From NCBI GenBank assembly GCA_029851415.1, contig CM056741.1:68190282-68254281 (forward strand): 64,000 bases of DNA, read 5' to 3'. The notes under the pieces were generated by a model, which did no database searches, was not told where the DNA came from, and saw only the letters and a program-made list of their open reading frames with translations. This document shows, one piece after another, positions 12,941 to 22,932 of the stretch. Both the position numbers and the translations under genes were made by a program. Origin of the DNA: Eretmocerus hayati. Lineage: Eukaryota; Arthropoda; Insecta; Hymenoptera; Aphelinidae. How positions within the stretch are numbered: position 1 is the stretch's first letter; each line of letters starts with the position of its first letter.

Positions 12941-12951
12941 CAGCTCACCTG
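12941..12951 (-). other. 5' splice donor ending the eh1 exon
   Basis: On the minus strand the exon ends CCAG and the intron starts GTGAGC, with the cut between 12949 and 12948. This is a near-perfect metazoan donor. Reading through instead meets a TGA two bases into the intron. The exon therefore ends here with two bases of a split codon. No matching acceptor with a recognisable domain was found further left, implying a first intron of many kilobases. Confidence 0.65.
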
Positions 12952-13418
12952 GACAGCATCGCGAGGTCTGCAGAGGCCGAGTGTCCGATAAGCTGTCTGG
13001 CCGCGTCGGCCGACGCCGCATCCGCTCCGACAAAGCCACCGTGAGCCAAAAGTGGACTGTGCGCGCTGGCTCCGGCTGTGGGCCCTCTGGGTCCAGTCGA
13101 CCCTCCATTTGGACTTGCAGGCCTCGCCCCATTGCTCGGTGTCCTCTGCAGCGGTGAACATCCAGCCGCAGGCGATTCGCTCCTGCCAAGGATGCTCGAT
13201 ATACTGAACGAAGTGTAGCCGGCGTTGCACGCGGGCCTGAGCGAGCCTTTAGGCCCCACGAGGTCCAGTCCCAGACTGGTCGCGTTACCCGGTGGTGGCG
13301 AGGGGCTACCCCTGTCCAATTTTCGTCTTCTCTTGCCATTGACTGGTTCGGGTGACTGGCGCGAGTCAGCATCCTCCTCGGACACGACCGATACCTCGAT
13401 CTCCGTCTCGGCTGCCAT
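12949..13418 (-). CDS. First coding exon of a probable transcriptional repressor with an eh1-like motif (homeobox-type candidate)
   Basis: The frame runs from ATG at 13418 to 12949: 156 codons plus two bases, then a CAG|GTGAGC splice donor. The ATG lies in a strong Kozak context (GCC before it, G after). It is the first ATG after an in-frame stop at 13586-13584. Residues 1-25 are acidic (several Glu/Asp). Residues 29-33 are KRRRK, a likely nuclear signal. Residues 71-77 are FSISSIL, followed by GR, matching the Engrailed-homology-1 pattern that binds Groucho corepressors. Residues 80-140 are rich in Ser, Pro, Gly and Ala. No DNA-binding domain is present. In NK-class and other homeobox repressors an eh1 motif commonly lies N-terminal of a homeodomain encoded by a later exon; T-box, forkhead and odd-skipped families also use it. 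I found no homeodomain in the 12.9 kb downstream, so later exons are probably beyond the left edge. Both strands are open in this GC-rich stretch, but only this frame combines Kozak ATG, eh1 and donor. The exact gene is not identified. Confidence 0.72.
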
Positions 13419-14430
13419 GGCCCGACTGCAGCCGTTCACCAGGTGCCTTCGATGATCACTGGCCGCATGCCAAGCGAGTTCTCGGCGCTGGTGCACCACC
13501 GCTGACTCTGCCGCCGTCGCTGCCACAGCTGCAATTCGCACTTTCAAAACGTCCCGGTACGGCCTGGAGGCCTGTATTAATCTCTACGTCACTTTTTTTA
13601 GTCCGATGGCGAGGCCCAGTTCACACAAAGCCCTTAAACACATGCCGATGACTTTAAAAGTAAACACCCGACGCACTACGAAACTGGAATAGTAGAGAGG
13701 AAGACCGCGGACGGGAGGGCCGGTTGCGCAAGTAGTACGAATCGCGATACGGTCGGACGTGGCGGCAATGCTAGCGTAGCGCGGCGAAGACTGCTGTACT
13801 GGAGCCCGGACTCGCTGCCGTCGGCGAGTCTCGCTTTGCTATGGGCGGGGCTAGTGGTAGTCGAGACTGCCGGGGGTGAGTGTCGCGTCGTGCAGTCAGT
13901 GATTGGCCGGCTGGAGCGATCGATGGGGCGAGCAGCCCCTTCCGAGGCGCCAATCCAAGCCGCAGCCCCTCTTTGCAGCCACGCTCGTAGTCGCGTTACT
14001 TATCCATTATAACACTCCGAGATCCTGATTTAAGCCCGCAGCGGTGAGCTTTTAACCAATTAGCCTTTATAGCCTACCGCTGCCACCACCGCGCCGTATA
14101 TAGTGTCGGTATACAGCGGGCTCGCGCTGTGTGTGGAATGAGAGCATGGCTGCTGACGCCCGGCCACCACCGTGATTGCGCGCACTCGAGCAGCTCGCTT
14201 ACGCGGACCACCTGCATAGGTATATTAGACGTAGAACAGTAATATGGAGGGGCCGATGGCCGTGCTCTTGCATACAGGTATTACTTGCCACCAACGACTC
14301 TTGCGTCTCCGATGTTGATGCTTGCTATGGATTTGGTACTCCTCTCATTGGTCTACCACCCTCGCAAGGTTCACTTGCATTCACGGCGTTAACCACTTCG
14401 GCTGCAGTGCGCGAAATTGTCCGTTCTTGA
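13419..14430 (-). promoter_or_regulatory. CG-rich island: 5' UTR and putative promoter of the eh1 gene
   Basis: From the start codon to about 14.4 kb the sequence is much richer in GC and CG than its surroundings and holds no convincing reading frame. On the minus strand a TATAAA lies at 14071-14066 (context GGCTATAAAGGC). If used, it would place transcription start near 14040 and give a 5' leader of about 600 bases. The TATA box is visible; the start site is inference, and a spliced leader is equally possible. Confidence 0.4.
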
Positions 14431-16482
14431 CACGGAAGCTATTTAGTCTTGTATGGGTTATGGCCTCGAAAGTGATAATCTCAAACTTGAGATGATGGCA
14501 AGCGTCAGAATTATCATGAGGATACAAACTTTCGATTTTGCAGCAGAAATCAAAAGTTCCCGGTCGCTCCTCCGGAGGGTAGGGTTCTGAGAAATCTGTG
14601 ATTGTATTATTTCCATGTACGAAATACCAGAAATGATAGTCATCGATCAAAAACATGAAAATGATTATCAATGACCGTGGATTACACACGAATGATCACG
14701 TGAGACAGAGATCAGTAAGTAATCATAGGTTTCAACAGGAGGGCGTAAATATAATTGAGAATGCAAAATCCATTTTTGTGGCCGCGTACCTTTTGATAAT
14801 CTGAGTAGAAGTCCAAGATCTGAGTGCGAAAGGAGTTCTCACGCTTGGAACGTCAAAAAGTAATTTTACTCATTTATCGAATCAAAAAATGACTTTCTGT
14901 GATTCTTTGAGTTATGAAGGCTCAATCTCTACTTCAGCAATAGCTCAATTTGTGTACAGAGCTCGACGATGTAGTAGAGACCGGGACTTATTTGACGAGC
15001 AATATCTATCGTTGTATCAAATTCGAGTGGCTTGATTGGCCCGATCAATTGCAAATCGGGCAGAGGCTGAGCCAAATCCGACGCTGGAAAACGTTGAGGT
15101 TGAATCAAGCTTTATTTTGATTTTTACATCGAGCTGCTGATTCGCTCCACTTGAGATGAATTTCAATTTCTCATTGAGAATCGGAGTATGGTCCAGAATT
15201 TTCGCCGGATTTTACGGCGCAAATAACTGTATTCCTGACTAAAATGATTCGAAACATTGTATCAATAGAGGGATGATACTTTTTGAAGAATGAATCACGA
15301 AAATGGATATTATTGGAATCAAATGGGAGCATCAAAAGAAATTCCCTCGATATGCTGAACAATTTCATTTCCATGTACTTGATTAAATATTTTTGTTATT
15401 GTGAAGTTGAATTTTTGACTTTCATAGTACTTCGTGAACCTGTGTGCAAAGTTTAATCTTGATGGAAGTCGTGGTATATGAAGATATAATAACATGCGCA
15501 TTGAATCAGTTTTCGGATTCGTCGTATTATTTTTGACATGCAATTTTGCACGAAATGAATCCTTCATCAAATCCTTTTTCAATTATTCGATCGTGTTTCA
15601 TAATACTATTCCCAGTCAAGTTAGGAGGAGGGTCGTGATACAATGAAAAAGGCTGCTTGTTTGTGCAAAATGCATGTGTATCATCTGATTCAGTACTAAT
15701 TTACTTTTGGTATAAATGTATATAAGATTTGTGAGCGTTCTTACAACAAAAAGAAGTGGTCCCGTATAGACACCAAGTTGAACAAAAGTTTCTCAGCTTG
15801 CTGTCCTTAGGCATAAACGACTAGCGCAGCAAAAACTGCCCCAGTCAACGTGTCAATGAATGATGGCTCTCGAGACAGACTCTGACAAGAGTCGGGACTG
15901 CAGCGCTCGCGAGACTCATTGAGACGCAAGACGTACCAATATCCTAATGTTCTTGTCTCTACGTTGGCAGTGGGAGTCTCAGCGGTCTTTCAGTGTAGAA
16001 GAAGAATACAGAATATAAGTTTTGGAATGCCTTGTATTCACAAACTTGATCGAGTGGGTTATGGTGGTTTTGGAGAATAATGTAGCATCAATACAATCTT
16101 AGTGACCGATGTTATCTCCTGCAGAACCACCTGATTCTTTCAAACTAGTACAGAAGAGTCATTGTCTTTTCACAGAAGGAGTGCCAATGATCAGCGTAAC
16201 GATATTTCTTCATTACATTTTCCACTTTGTGATCACCTAATTGGATACCATTGCTCCGTGAAATCACAACTCACAGTCCGAAGTCTCTGGTTCAAAATGG
16301 TATTGCTCAACTTTAGGCCTCAGAAATTTGCTTCGGGAGGCTATTCTTATGCGGTAACTATCCACTCCTATTCAAGGAGTGCACCCTAGCATTCTGAAAA
16401 TAGCGGTGGCACCATCTTGTGGGGAGGCTAGTATATTGTAAATCATCATTGTATATACATATAATGAATCGAACAGTTTTGA
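14431..16482. other. AT-rich DNA with no supported gene
   Basis: Only short open frames without motifs are seen. A moderately GC-rich patch occurs at 15830-15960 (CTCGAGAC, GCGCTCGCGAGAC). The 5' LTR of the neighbouring gypsy relic should lie just left of 16483 but could not be delimited. Confidence 0.4.
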
Positions 16483-16605
16483 ATGGATAATAGTGTGGAA
16501 CCACGTGCAGGGAATTCTTTTGCAAATTTTGAGAAAAGATCCATTGAGATTGGTGCAGAATTGAGCGAGTATAGTTGGAAAACTATTCTAACTGATGGTG
16601 GATAA
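16483..16605 (+). pseudogene. Possible Gag N-terminal remnant of the gypsy element
   Basis: A 40-codon frame starts with ATG GAT AAT at 16483 and ends at TAA 16603-16605. It overlaps the start of recognisable reverse transcriptase in another frame. Its position directly upstream of a truncated RT suggests a Gag start joined to mid-RT by an internal deletion. The peptide has no diagnostic Gag motif, so this is inference from position. Confidence 0.3.
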
Positions 16606-17563
16606 CGAACTAGAAGTGAGAATTGAGAAATGTAAATTCTTATTCAAAGAAATTGAGTATTCAGGGTACAATGTATCACAAAATGGAGTTACTGTCACGA
16701 AAAAAGGTGTTGAAGCTTTGATCAATTCCAGTGTTCCTAAAAATGTACATGAAGTACAAAGACTGATAGGACTTTGTTCTTATTTTCGAAAATTCATCGA
16801 AAATTTTTCTATTATCGCAAAACCGTTATACGATCTAACCAGGAAGAATATTGAATTCAAGTTTGGTAAATCTGAAATTGAAGCAATGGAAACTTTGAAA
16901 AGAAAATTAGTTGAAGCTCCTATTCTAGCTATTTATTATCCCAAATCTGGAACTGAGTTACATTGTGATGCAAGTTCTCACGGGTTTGGAGCTATTCTGG
17001 TGCAGAAAGGTAGAGATTTAAAATCACATCCCGTGTTTTATTTTTCGAAGAGAACAATCAAAAGAGAAAGTCACTTACACAGTTTTGAATCAGAAATGCT
17101 AGCAATTATATATGCTAGTAGACGATTCAGAGTATATTTACAAGGGATACGTTTCAAGATCATTACTGATTGCAATTCACTCGCGTTGGCATTCAAAAAA
17201 AAAGACATTCATCCTAGTATTTCGAAGTGGATTTTAGAGCTGCAGTCTTACGATTATATTACAGAACACCGTGAAGGTAAAAGAATGATGCACGTTGATT
17301 GCCTGAGTAGAATCAGTGAAATTGATGTTATTGAGGACAATTCTATAGAATCTAACATGGTTATAGCCCAGAATCTAGATGAAAACATTTTGAAAATACG
17401 TAGAAATTTGGAAATTCTTGAACATAAATTCTTTGAAATGCGTAACGGTATCGTATTTGGAAAATGTGAAAATTCGCTACCGTTCTTTGTACCAAAAGAA
17501 ATGGAGAAAAACATCAATTTCAAATACCATGATGAATTTGGACATTTAGGAATTGGAAAGACT
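16595..17563 (+). pseudogene. pol: Ty3/gypsy pol fragment: end of RT, RNase H, start of integrase
   Basis: Reverse transcriptase is truncated at its N-terminus, so the catalytic YxDD box is missing. It resumes at the RIEKCKF segment (residues 9-15). An RT connection with VHEVQRLIGLCSYFRKFI follows (51-68). RNase H keeps its four acidic positions: Asp125 (LHCDAS), Glu167 (SEMLA), Asp192 (TDCNS) and Asp235 (HVDCLSR). The start of the integrase zinc finger is seen as His312 and His317. The frame is open for 323 codons and then broken by the TG...CA insertion at 17564, with GACT duplicated on each side. It continues in phase at 20390. The order RT, RNase H, integrase places it in Ty3/gypsy. It cannot encode a working polyprotein. 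Confidence 0.9.
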
Positions 17564-20385
17564 TGCAACGTCTGCAATTTTCAGATAATTTTAAAAATTT
17601 TAGAAATAAGAATTTTCAGTCAGCCACTTGGGCAGATGACCATCAGACCAGTCGTGTAAGTAGAATCATATTTGGTGGTGTCGGTAAAACTAATACTAAC
17701 CCGTATATGCTTGCAATTTTGTGTATTAACCACCGTGCATATATATATATATACACTACCGGTCAAAAGTCTGAGGACACCTGGGAATCAAACTGATGAT
17801 TTTCAGAGTTGGATATCTCAGAACCTATTGGTCGTAGAGAAGTCTGCGTGGTCGCATTTTGTAGCTCGTATCGAGTACTTTCAAATCTATTTTCTGTATT
17901 TTCCGTCCCGCGTATTATACCAGAGACACACGAGTTAGAAAGATGGATTTTTTTGCAATTTTTCAGGCAAGGTACGAACGCCCGCCAATTTTGGAGAGAT
18001 TGTTGGATCGCTATGAAACCTATGACATCTTCAAGCCCATGAAAAAACCTTCAAAATCCGTTTTTGAACTTCTCCCAAAGTGGTTTTGGACTCGAGATCT
18101 GACTGATTTCGCTGAGGGTGTTTGTCTCTCAAAAAATCACACGATAATCCAAAAATGATGAGAAACAGCCCAGTTCAAGGTCGGTAGTTTTGATTTCCTT
18201 TGGCAATTTCGATGTTGAGTCAAACTCTTGCAGAAATGAGGGTCAGATGCCTCAAAACGGGCTGTTTCTCGTCATTTTTGGATTACCGTGTGATTTTTTG
18301 AGATACAAACACCCTTAGCAAAATCAGTCATATCTCGGAACCAGAACCACTTTGGGAGACGTTCAAAAACGGATTTTAAAGGTTTTTTCATGGGCTTGAA
18401 GATGTCATAGGTTTCGTAGCGATCCAACAATCTCTCCAAAATCGGCGGGCGTTCGTACCTAGCCTGAAAAATTGCGAAAAAAGGCATTCTTCTGACTCGT
18501 GTGTCTCCGGTATAATACGCGGGACGAAAAATACTGAAAATAGATTTGAAAGTGCTCGATATGAGCTACGAAATGCAACCACGCAGAGCTCTCTACGACC
18601 AACAGGTTCTGAGATATCCAACTCTGAAAATCATCAGTCTGATTCCCAGGTGTCCTCAGACTTTTGACCGGTAGTGTATATATATATGCGTTAGATCAAT
18701 TCCATCGCTTCGCTCGTAGTAACATATATATAAAGCCGATATAGATCCATACCCTTTCCAATCGAGTCCTCATCGATTCACTTATACTAGAATTCAACCA
18801 ATCGATCCCGATATTCGGAATCGATATTTGCATGTTATAGTAATTACGCGTGTCTATGTCGACGCAGGGTTCAAGCCGCCGAAAAGTGTCTCGAAGTGGG
18901 GCTCTGGCCGTCCGAGGGTATATGAATCGATGCGCGAGCAAAGCTCGCTCTCTTGCTCCTGAAAAGCCAGAGTGGCAACATTTCCAGTCGAACAATATAC
19001 ATTCGTCGAGCAGGTCTCCCCGAGACAAAAAAGTAAGTCATCGCCCGGATGCGATAGAACATTAGAATATATGATTTCCCCATAAGGCATCCTCGAGGTG
19101 TATATTGGGTGAAAAGGTGAAATACGCGGCCTCGGTATGAACAAACCTGCTTAGACAGGGACGATATACTTGGGCATTATATTAGCTCGCGGTGGCTCAT
19201 AAAACATAAAATCCAGGCACACTGCAAAGCGTGCGTCGGCCGTCTCTTTACCCAGGATGGGGAATTGACTCACGACCGACCCGCATTACCCAGTGCTTAT
19301 GGATCGTGTAGGATTTTACAGATAGGAAATTGTATCGCGTCCGCGCCAGAAAAACATATTTTTCATAATTCAAATCTGTGCGATGAGCCGAAAGTCACGC
19401 GTATTCGAGTCTTTGCGGTGGCCCGAACACCGTCATATAACAATTTATTACACACAATTTCAATAGGAAATTAGGCAGGGAACAGATCACGCTTATTATA
19501 TGTTACAGATAGACGAGGCAGTTTGAATACCAATATCACATATAAAATCGTATAAAATAATGAAAATACCAATATATGGACAAAATTCAATATTTCTATG
19601 TACACGGTTGCGACTGTGGTTTGAAATATAGTTTAACTTAATAAATGAGTAATTTAATCGACCAACAATCTTTTCATGAGAGATCACCCTGATAATTTTC
19701 TTCCCCGATATTATTTTAAATATTTTCAGGTCCTCCCGTTTAAAATCAAAGCTTTTGCATAAAGTGCCACTTTGCTATATATAATATCAATCAGAAAGTA
19801 GTATCAGATCAATAGATTTCAATTATATGTTCAAGAAATCACGAAATCCTGCATGCTTGTTCGAAAGGTAGAATTTCAGTAAAATTAACGTTCAATCGCG
19901 TACACGTATGGGTAAGCCGATTTTTCTGGGCTATATTATCGTTTGGGCATGTAATATAATCCAATATCTTTCATTTGAGCCCACATACATATAGCCATAG
20001 CAAAGATTGCCTGTGTACCGGCGTGCGCATCGATTGAAATGTAGAAATACGAAATTTCGATATAATTCACTTATGAGCTTATCTTACTTATACAAAACGA
20101 TATATTTGCGCTTGAAATAATTTTCTTTGAATAACGTGTGGCCGTAGCATGCCATTTCGGCTAGTATAAGTTGAATGCAGATTATCCCAACAGCAGCATC
20201 CCCGATTGATCGATCGAAAATACGAGGTGTTCGATCGATCCGAATAACACGTAAGTAGCTGTTCCAGCGCAAGCAGAGTAGCAGAGCGGTATCGCATAGA
20301 TATATAGTTGCAAATGGTAAGCTATGCAACTCGTTTGCTCGGAAAATTATTAGTAATACAAATATACTAATATCCCAACCTCGCA
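17564..20385 (+). mobile_element. Solo-LTR-like unit, copy 1, inserted in gypsy pol
   Basis: The unit begins TGCAACGTCTG and ends ACCTCGCA, the TG...CA ends of LTRs. It is flanked by GACT at 17560-17563 and 20386-20389. Deleting it with one GACT restores the integrase frame exactly. It aligns with the unit at 41106-44048 through blocks such as ATTACGCGTGTCTATGTCGA (18842-18861) and the terminal CTCGTTTGCTCGG. It contains a TATA-like AACATATATATAAA and encodes no protein. Net of the nested 923-bp element it is about 1.9 kb, long for an LTR. No second LTR, primer site or internal domain is present. Confidence 0.8.
17754..18676. mobile_element. Tc1-type fold-back element, 923 bp, TA duplication
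   Basis: The ends are CACTACCGGTCAAAAGTCTG and its exact inverse, flanked by TA at 17752-17753 and 18677-18678 within an (AT)n run. CACTACCGGTCAAAAGT is a classic Tc1-family terminus. The two arms (about 410 bp each) pair almost completely around a loop near 18170-18250. Each arm carries a mirrored open frame of 71 codons starting near 17943 (+) and 18487 (-). No transposase with DD(34)E/D residues is present, so this is non-autonomous. Confidence 0.88.
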
Positions 20386-20389
20386 GACT

Positions 20390-21349
20390 CATGATGTGAT
20401 CAAGAAGAGTTATTGGTTTCCTTGTATGAGAGATAAAATTACTGAACATATTCAAAACTGTTACAAATGTATTGCCTTTAGTCCACCTACAGGGAATGTT
20501 GAAGGTCTAGTAAACATCCTGCCAAAAGGTGATAAGGCGTTCCAAACTATTCATGTAGATTACACTTGCGTAGCCAATTCGAGAGTTCCATCAAAAAAGA
20601 ATATTCTGGTTGTGATTGATGCTTACTCAAAATTTACAAAGTTATATCCTTCAAAATCCACCTCTTCAAGCGAAGTAATTACACATTTGAGGAATTATTT
20701 TAACAATTACAGTTAGCCACATACAATAATTGCAGACCGAGCTTCTTGTTCTTCTTCCAAAGAATTCGAAGAATTTGTGAATGAAAATGATTTGAAATTG
20801 ATAAAAATAGCCACAGGATCACCACAAGCTGACGGTCAAGTAGAGCGTGTTAATCGTACATTAGGTCCAATGCTAGGAAAACTTTCAGAACATGATATCG
20901 GGAAAAAATGGATAAACGTCATGTCAGATATTGAGATTGCTATGAACAATAATATTCACAAGAGTACTGGCCACAGTCCTAGTATGTTGTTGTTTGGAAA
21001 TGACCAGAAAGGGAAGATTAATGACAGTATTAAAGAGTATTTAGATTCTAACGTGAGCGATTGCGAAAGAAATTTGATCAATATAAGAGAAAAAGCTAAA
21101 AGTGTACTCGAAAAATCCCAAGATTAATATAAAATGTATGCTGATAAAAAAAGAAAAGAGGGTCGTGGATACTGTGAAGGAGACTATGTTATGATAAGGA
21201 ATTTCGATTCGACCCAAGGCATTTCACCTAAATTGGTTCCGGCTTTTAAAGGCCCTTACGAAGTATCAAGAGTTCCTCGAAACAACAGATACGTTATAAA
21301 AGATGTGGAAGGTTTTCAAATTTCTAACAAAAAATACGAAGGTGTTTAA
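20390..21349 (+). pseudogene. pol: Ty3/gypsy pol fragment: integrase
   Basis: This continues the frame broken at 17563. The zinc finger is completed by the Cys pair in NCYKC (20456-20470). The catalytic core shows Asp at 20558-20560 (HVDYT), Asp at 20735-20737 (IADRAS) and Glu at 20843-20845 (GQVERVN), with exactly 35 residues between the last two, the canonical D,D35E spacing. A GPY/F-type C-terminal module (FKGPYEV) is near 21247-21267. Two in-frame stops, TAG at 20714-20716 and TAA at 21125-21127, interrupt the frame, so it is dead even without the insertion. The last stop ends the frame at 21349. No env-like frame follows. Confidence 0.9.
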
Positions 21350-21474
21350 AAAGCAAGAAGCATGAAACTGTGGAGAAGTAAAAACTGAATTTGGTTGAAT
21401 TGCCCAGGGACGGTCAAATATCAGGATTGGCCGAATGTAATGTAATGGAGTAAAGTAAGAGATGTGTATACAAT

Positions 21475-22018
21475 ATGTTACAGAAGGTGTGTACCTAATG
21501 TAACCGGGGGGTAGCGAAAAAATTGTAAATTTTATTCGTCCATTCCAAACTTTTTGTAAACCCTCGTGGTTTTTGTAACGCTTACGCAAAGTATGGCATT
21601 TGGTGTAACGCTAGACGTGTAATGATTAGTCATCTTCTGCTGTACAGTTTCGCTTACGCGAGGCTGGACCTCGCGCGCGCGAGAATCTCTATCCGGCAGC
21701 ATGCTGATTCGTGTACGCGAAAACAGGGATCCCTCGCGCACGCGAGTCATTATTTTACGTTCGCGTACGCAAGTCTCGGATTGCTCGCGCACGCAAGGGA
21801 TCCCTGTTTTCGCGCGCGCGAGGTCCAGCTTCGCGTACGCGAAACTATTCAGCAGAAGATGACTGATCATTACACGTCTAGCATTACACTAAAATGCCAT
21901 CCTTTGCGTAAGAGTTACAAAAACCACGAGGGTTTACAAAAAATCTGAAATGCACGAATAAGATTTACAATTTTTTTGCTACTCCCCGGTTACATCATGT
22001 ACACACCTTCTGTAACAT
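21475..22018. mobile_element. Fold-back element, 544 bp, with TCGCGYRCGCGA motifs
   Basis: The ends ATGTTACAGAAGGTGTGTAC and their inverse are followed by long arms that pair over most of the element (GTAACCGGGG, TTGTAAACCCTCGTGG, AGTCATCTTCTGCTG). The centre (21650-21850) is packed with alternating purine-pyrimidine palindromes: TCGCGTACGCGA, TCGCGCACGCGA and TCGCGCGCGCGAG. No clear target duplication was seen. It lies just downstream of the gypsy pol, possibly within the element's 3' region. Confidence 0.75.
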
Positions 22019-22690
22019 TTTGAATGGATGACTTGAAGTTGGTTATCGATATTGTAGACTGTGATCATTGTTTTGAGAGAAAGAAGAGAATAAACACCGA
22101 TTCTGGTTATTACGAACGCTAAATCCCATTTAAAATCGGTCGACCGATCGCGTGCCCGTGTTTTTCAAGGATTATTTCTCGTATCGAGTCGCGTGTGCAT
22201 CTGTGCGAATCTTTCGAGGCGCGGGAGGTTGAGGGTGAGTTAGGTGATTGAAAATGGGTGAAAAAGTGGAGTTGAGATGTCTAATGACGGTCATAGAAGT
22301 CGGATTGGAGACGAGAAGTCGTTTTTTACGTGTTCGAAGATAGTGCCCATTTTCGCATTTCCACTGTCGCATTTGCTGATATCCCTCTGATTGTAGCAAT
22401 CTACCATTTGGATCGTTGACTTAGGGCAAGTATGAGTACCTCCAATATGAAGGAAAACGAATGAAAGTCGACTCTTAGAAGCCGCGAGTCGATTACTGAT
22501 TCCTAAAGATGGTAGTGCGCCAATAAAGTGCCTATTCCAACAATGTTTCAAATTGACACAAACATGTCTCGCTTGCTGAGGCTCTGGGAGGATGTCAAGA
22601 TCGCGGGCGAGTTTCCCTCTCGATTTAGGGTTACTATAACGTATTTTGCTGAGCAAAGTCGACTCTAATAGTTGAGGAATATTGTAGTAT
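22019..22690. other. Possible gypsy 3' remnant and unassigned DNA
   Basis: A purine tract with AATAAA (about 22078-22095) could be the polyadenylation region of the disrupted gypsy element's LTR, but no matching left LTR was found. The remainder holds nothing recognisable. Confidence 0.25.
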
Positions 22691-22707
22691 ACCTCAATTT
22701 TCAAAGG

Positions 22708-22932
22708 CTGTCCTAATTTGCCCCCAAAACTGTCCTAAAGTGCCCCCAAACGCGGGGCGAATTAGGACAGATTTTTTTTCTCAAACTTCCAAAAAATGTA
22801 TGAAAGACATGACCTTGGGCTCTGAAAATTTTTTTACAATACATTTAATAGTTGAACTTTCAAGTCCCGTAGCGTGCCTATCCCCAAGTATCGCCAGATA
22901 GCCTCACTGCAAAACCTGTCCTAATTCGCTCC
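22708..22932. repeat. CTGTCCTAATT(T/C)GC repeat cluster
   Basis: CTGTCCTAATTTGCCCCC (22708-22725), CTGTCCTAAAGTGCCCCC (22730-22747), the inverted GGGGCGAATTAGGACAG (22754-22770) and CTGTCCTAATTCGCTCC (22916-22932) lie within 225 bases. The first and third copies can form a stem. This looks like the end of a TIR element whose other boundary is not clear. Confidence 0.55.

Noticed and set aside
12651..13157. Open frame of 168 codons on the plus strand
   Set aside because: It overlaps the minus-strand eh1 exon in GC-rich DNA, has no domain and ignores the clear donor; it is an antisense shadow.
12920..13372. Second minus-strand open frame of 150 codons
   Set aside because: It is in a different phase from the eh1 frame, with no motif and no Kozak start, and is explained by GC richness.
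17943..18487. Matching 71-codon proteins on opposite strands
   Set aside because: They are mirror images from the two arms of a palindrome; differences are not conservative and no domain is present.
18842..18900. tRNA-like segment (GGGTTCAAGCCGCC)
   Set aside because: It resembles a T-loop sequence, but no cloverleaf could be folded and it lies inside the repeated LTR-like unit.
17564..20385. Full-length LTR retrotransposon with internal region
   Set aside because: No repeated terminus, primer site, polypurine tract or gag/pol frame lies between its ends; only a single LTR-like unit is supported.
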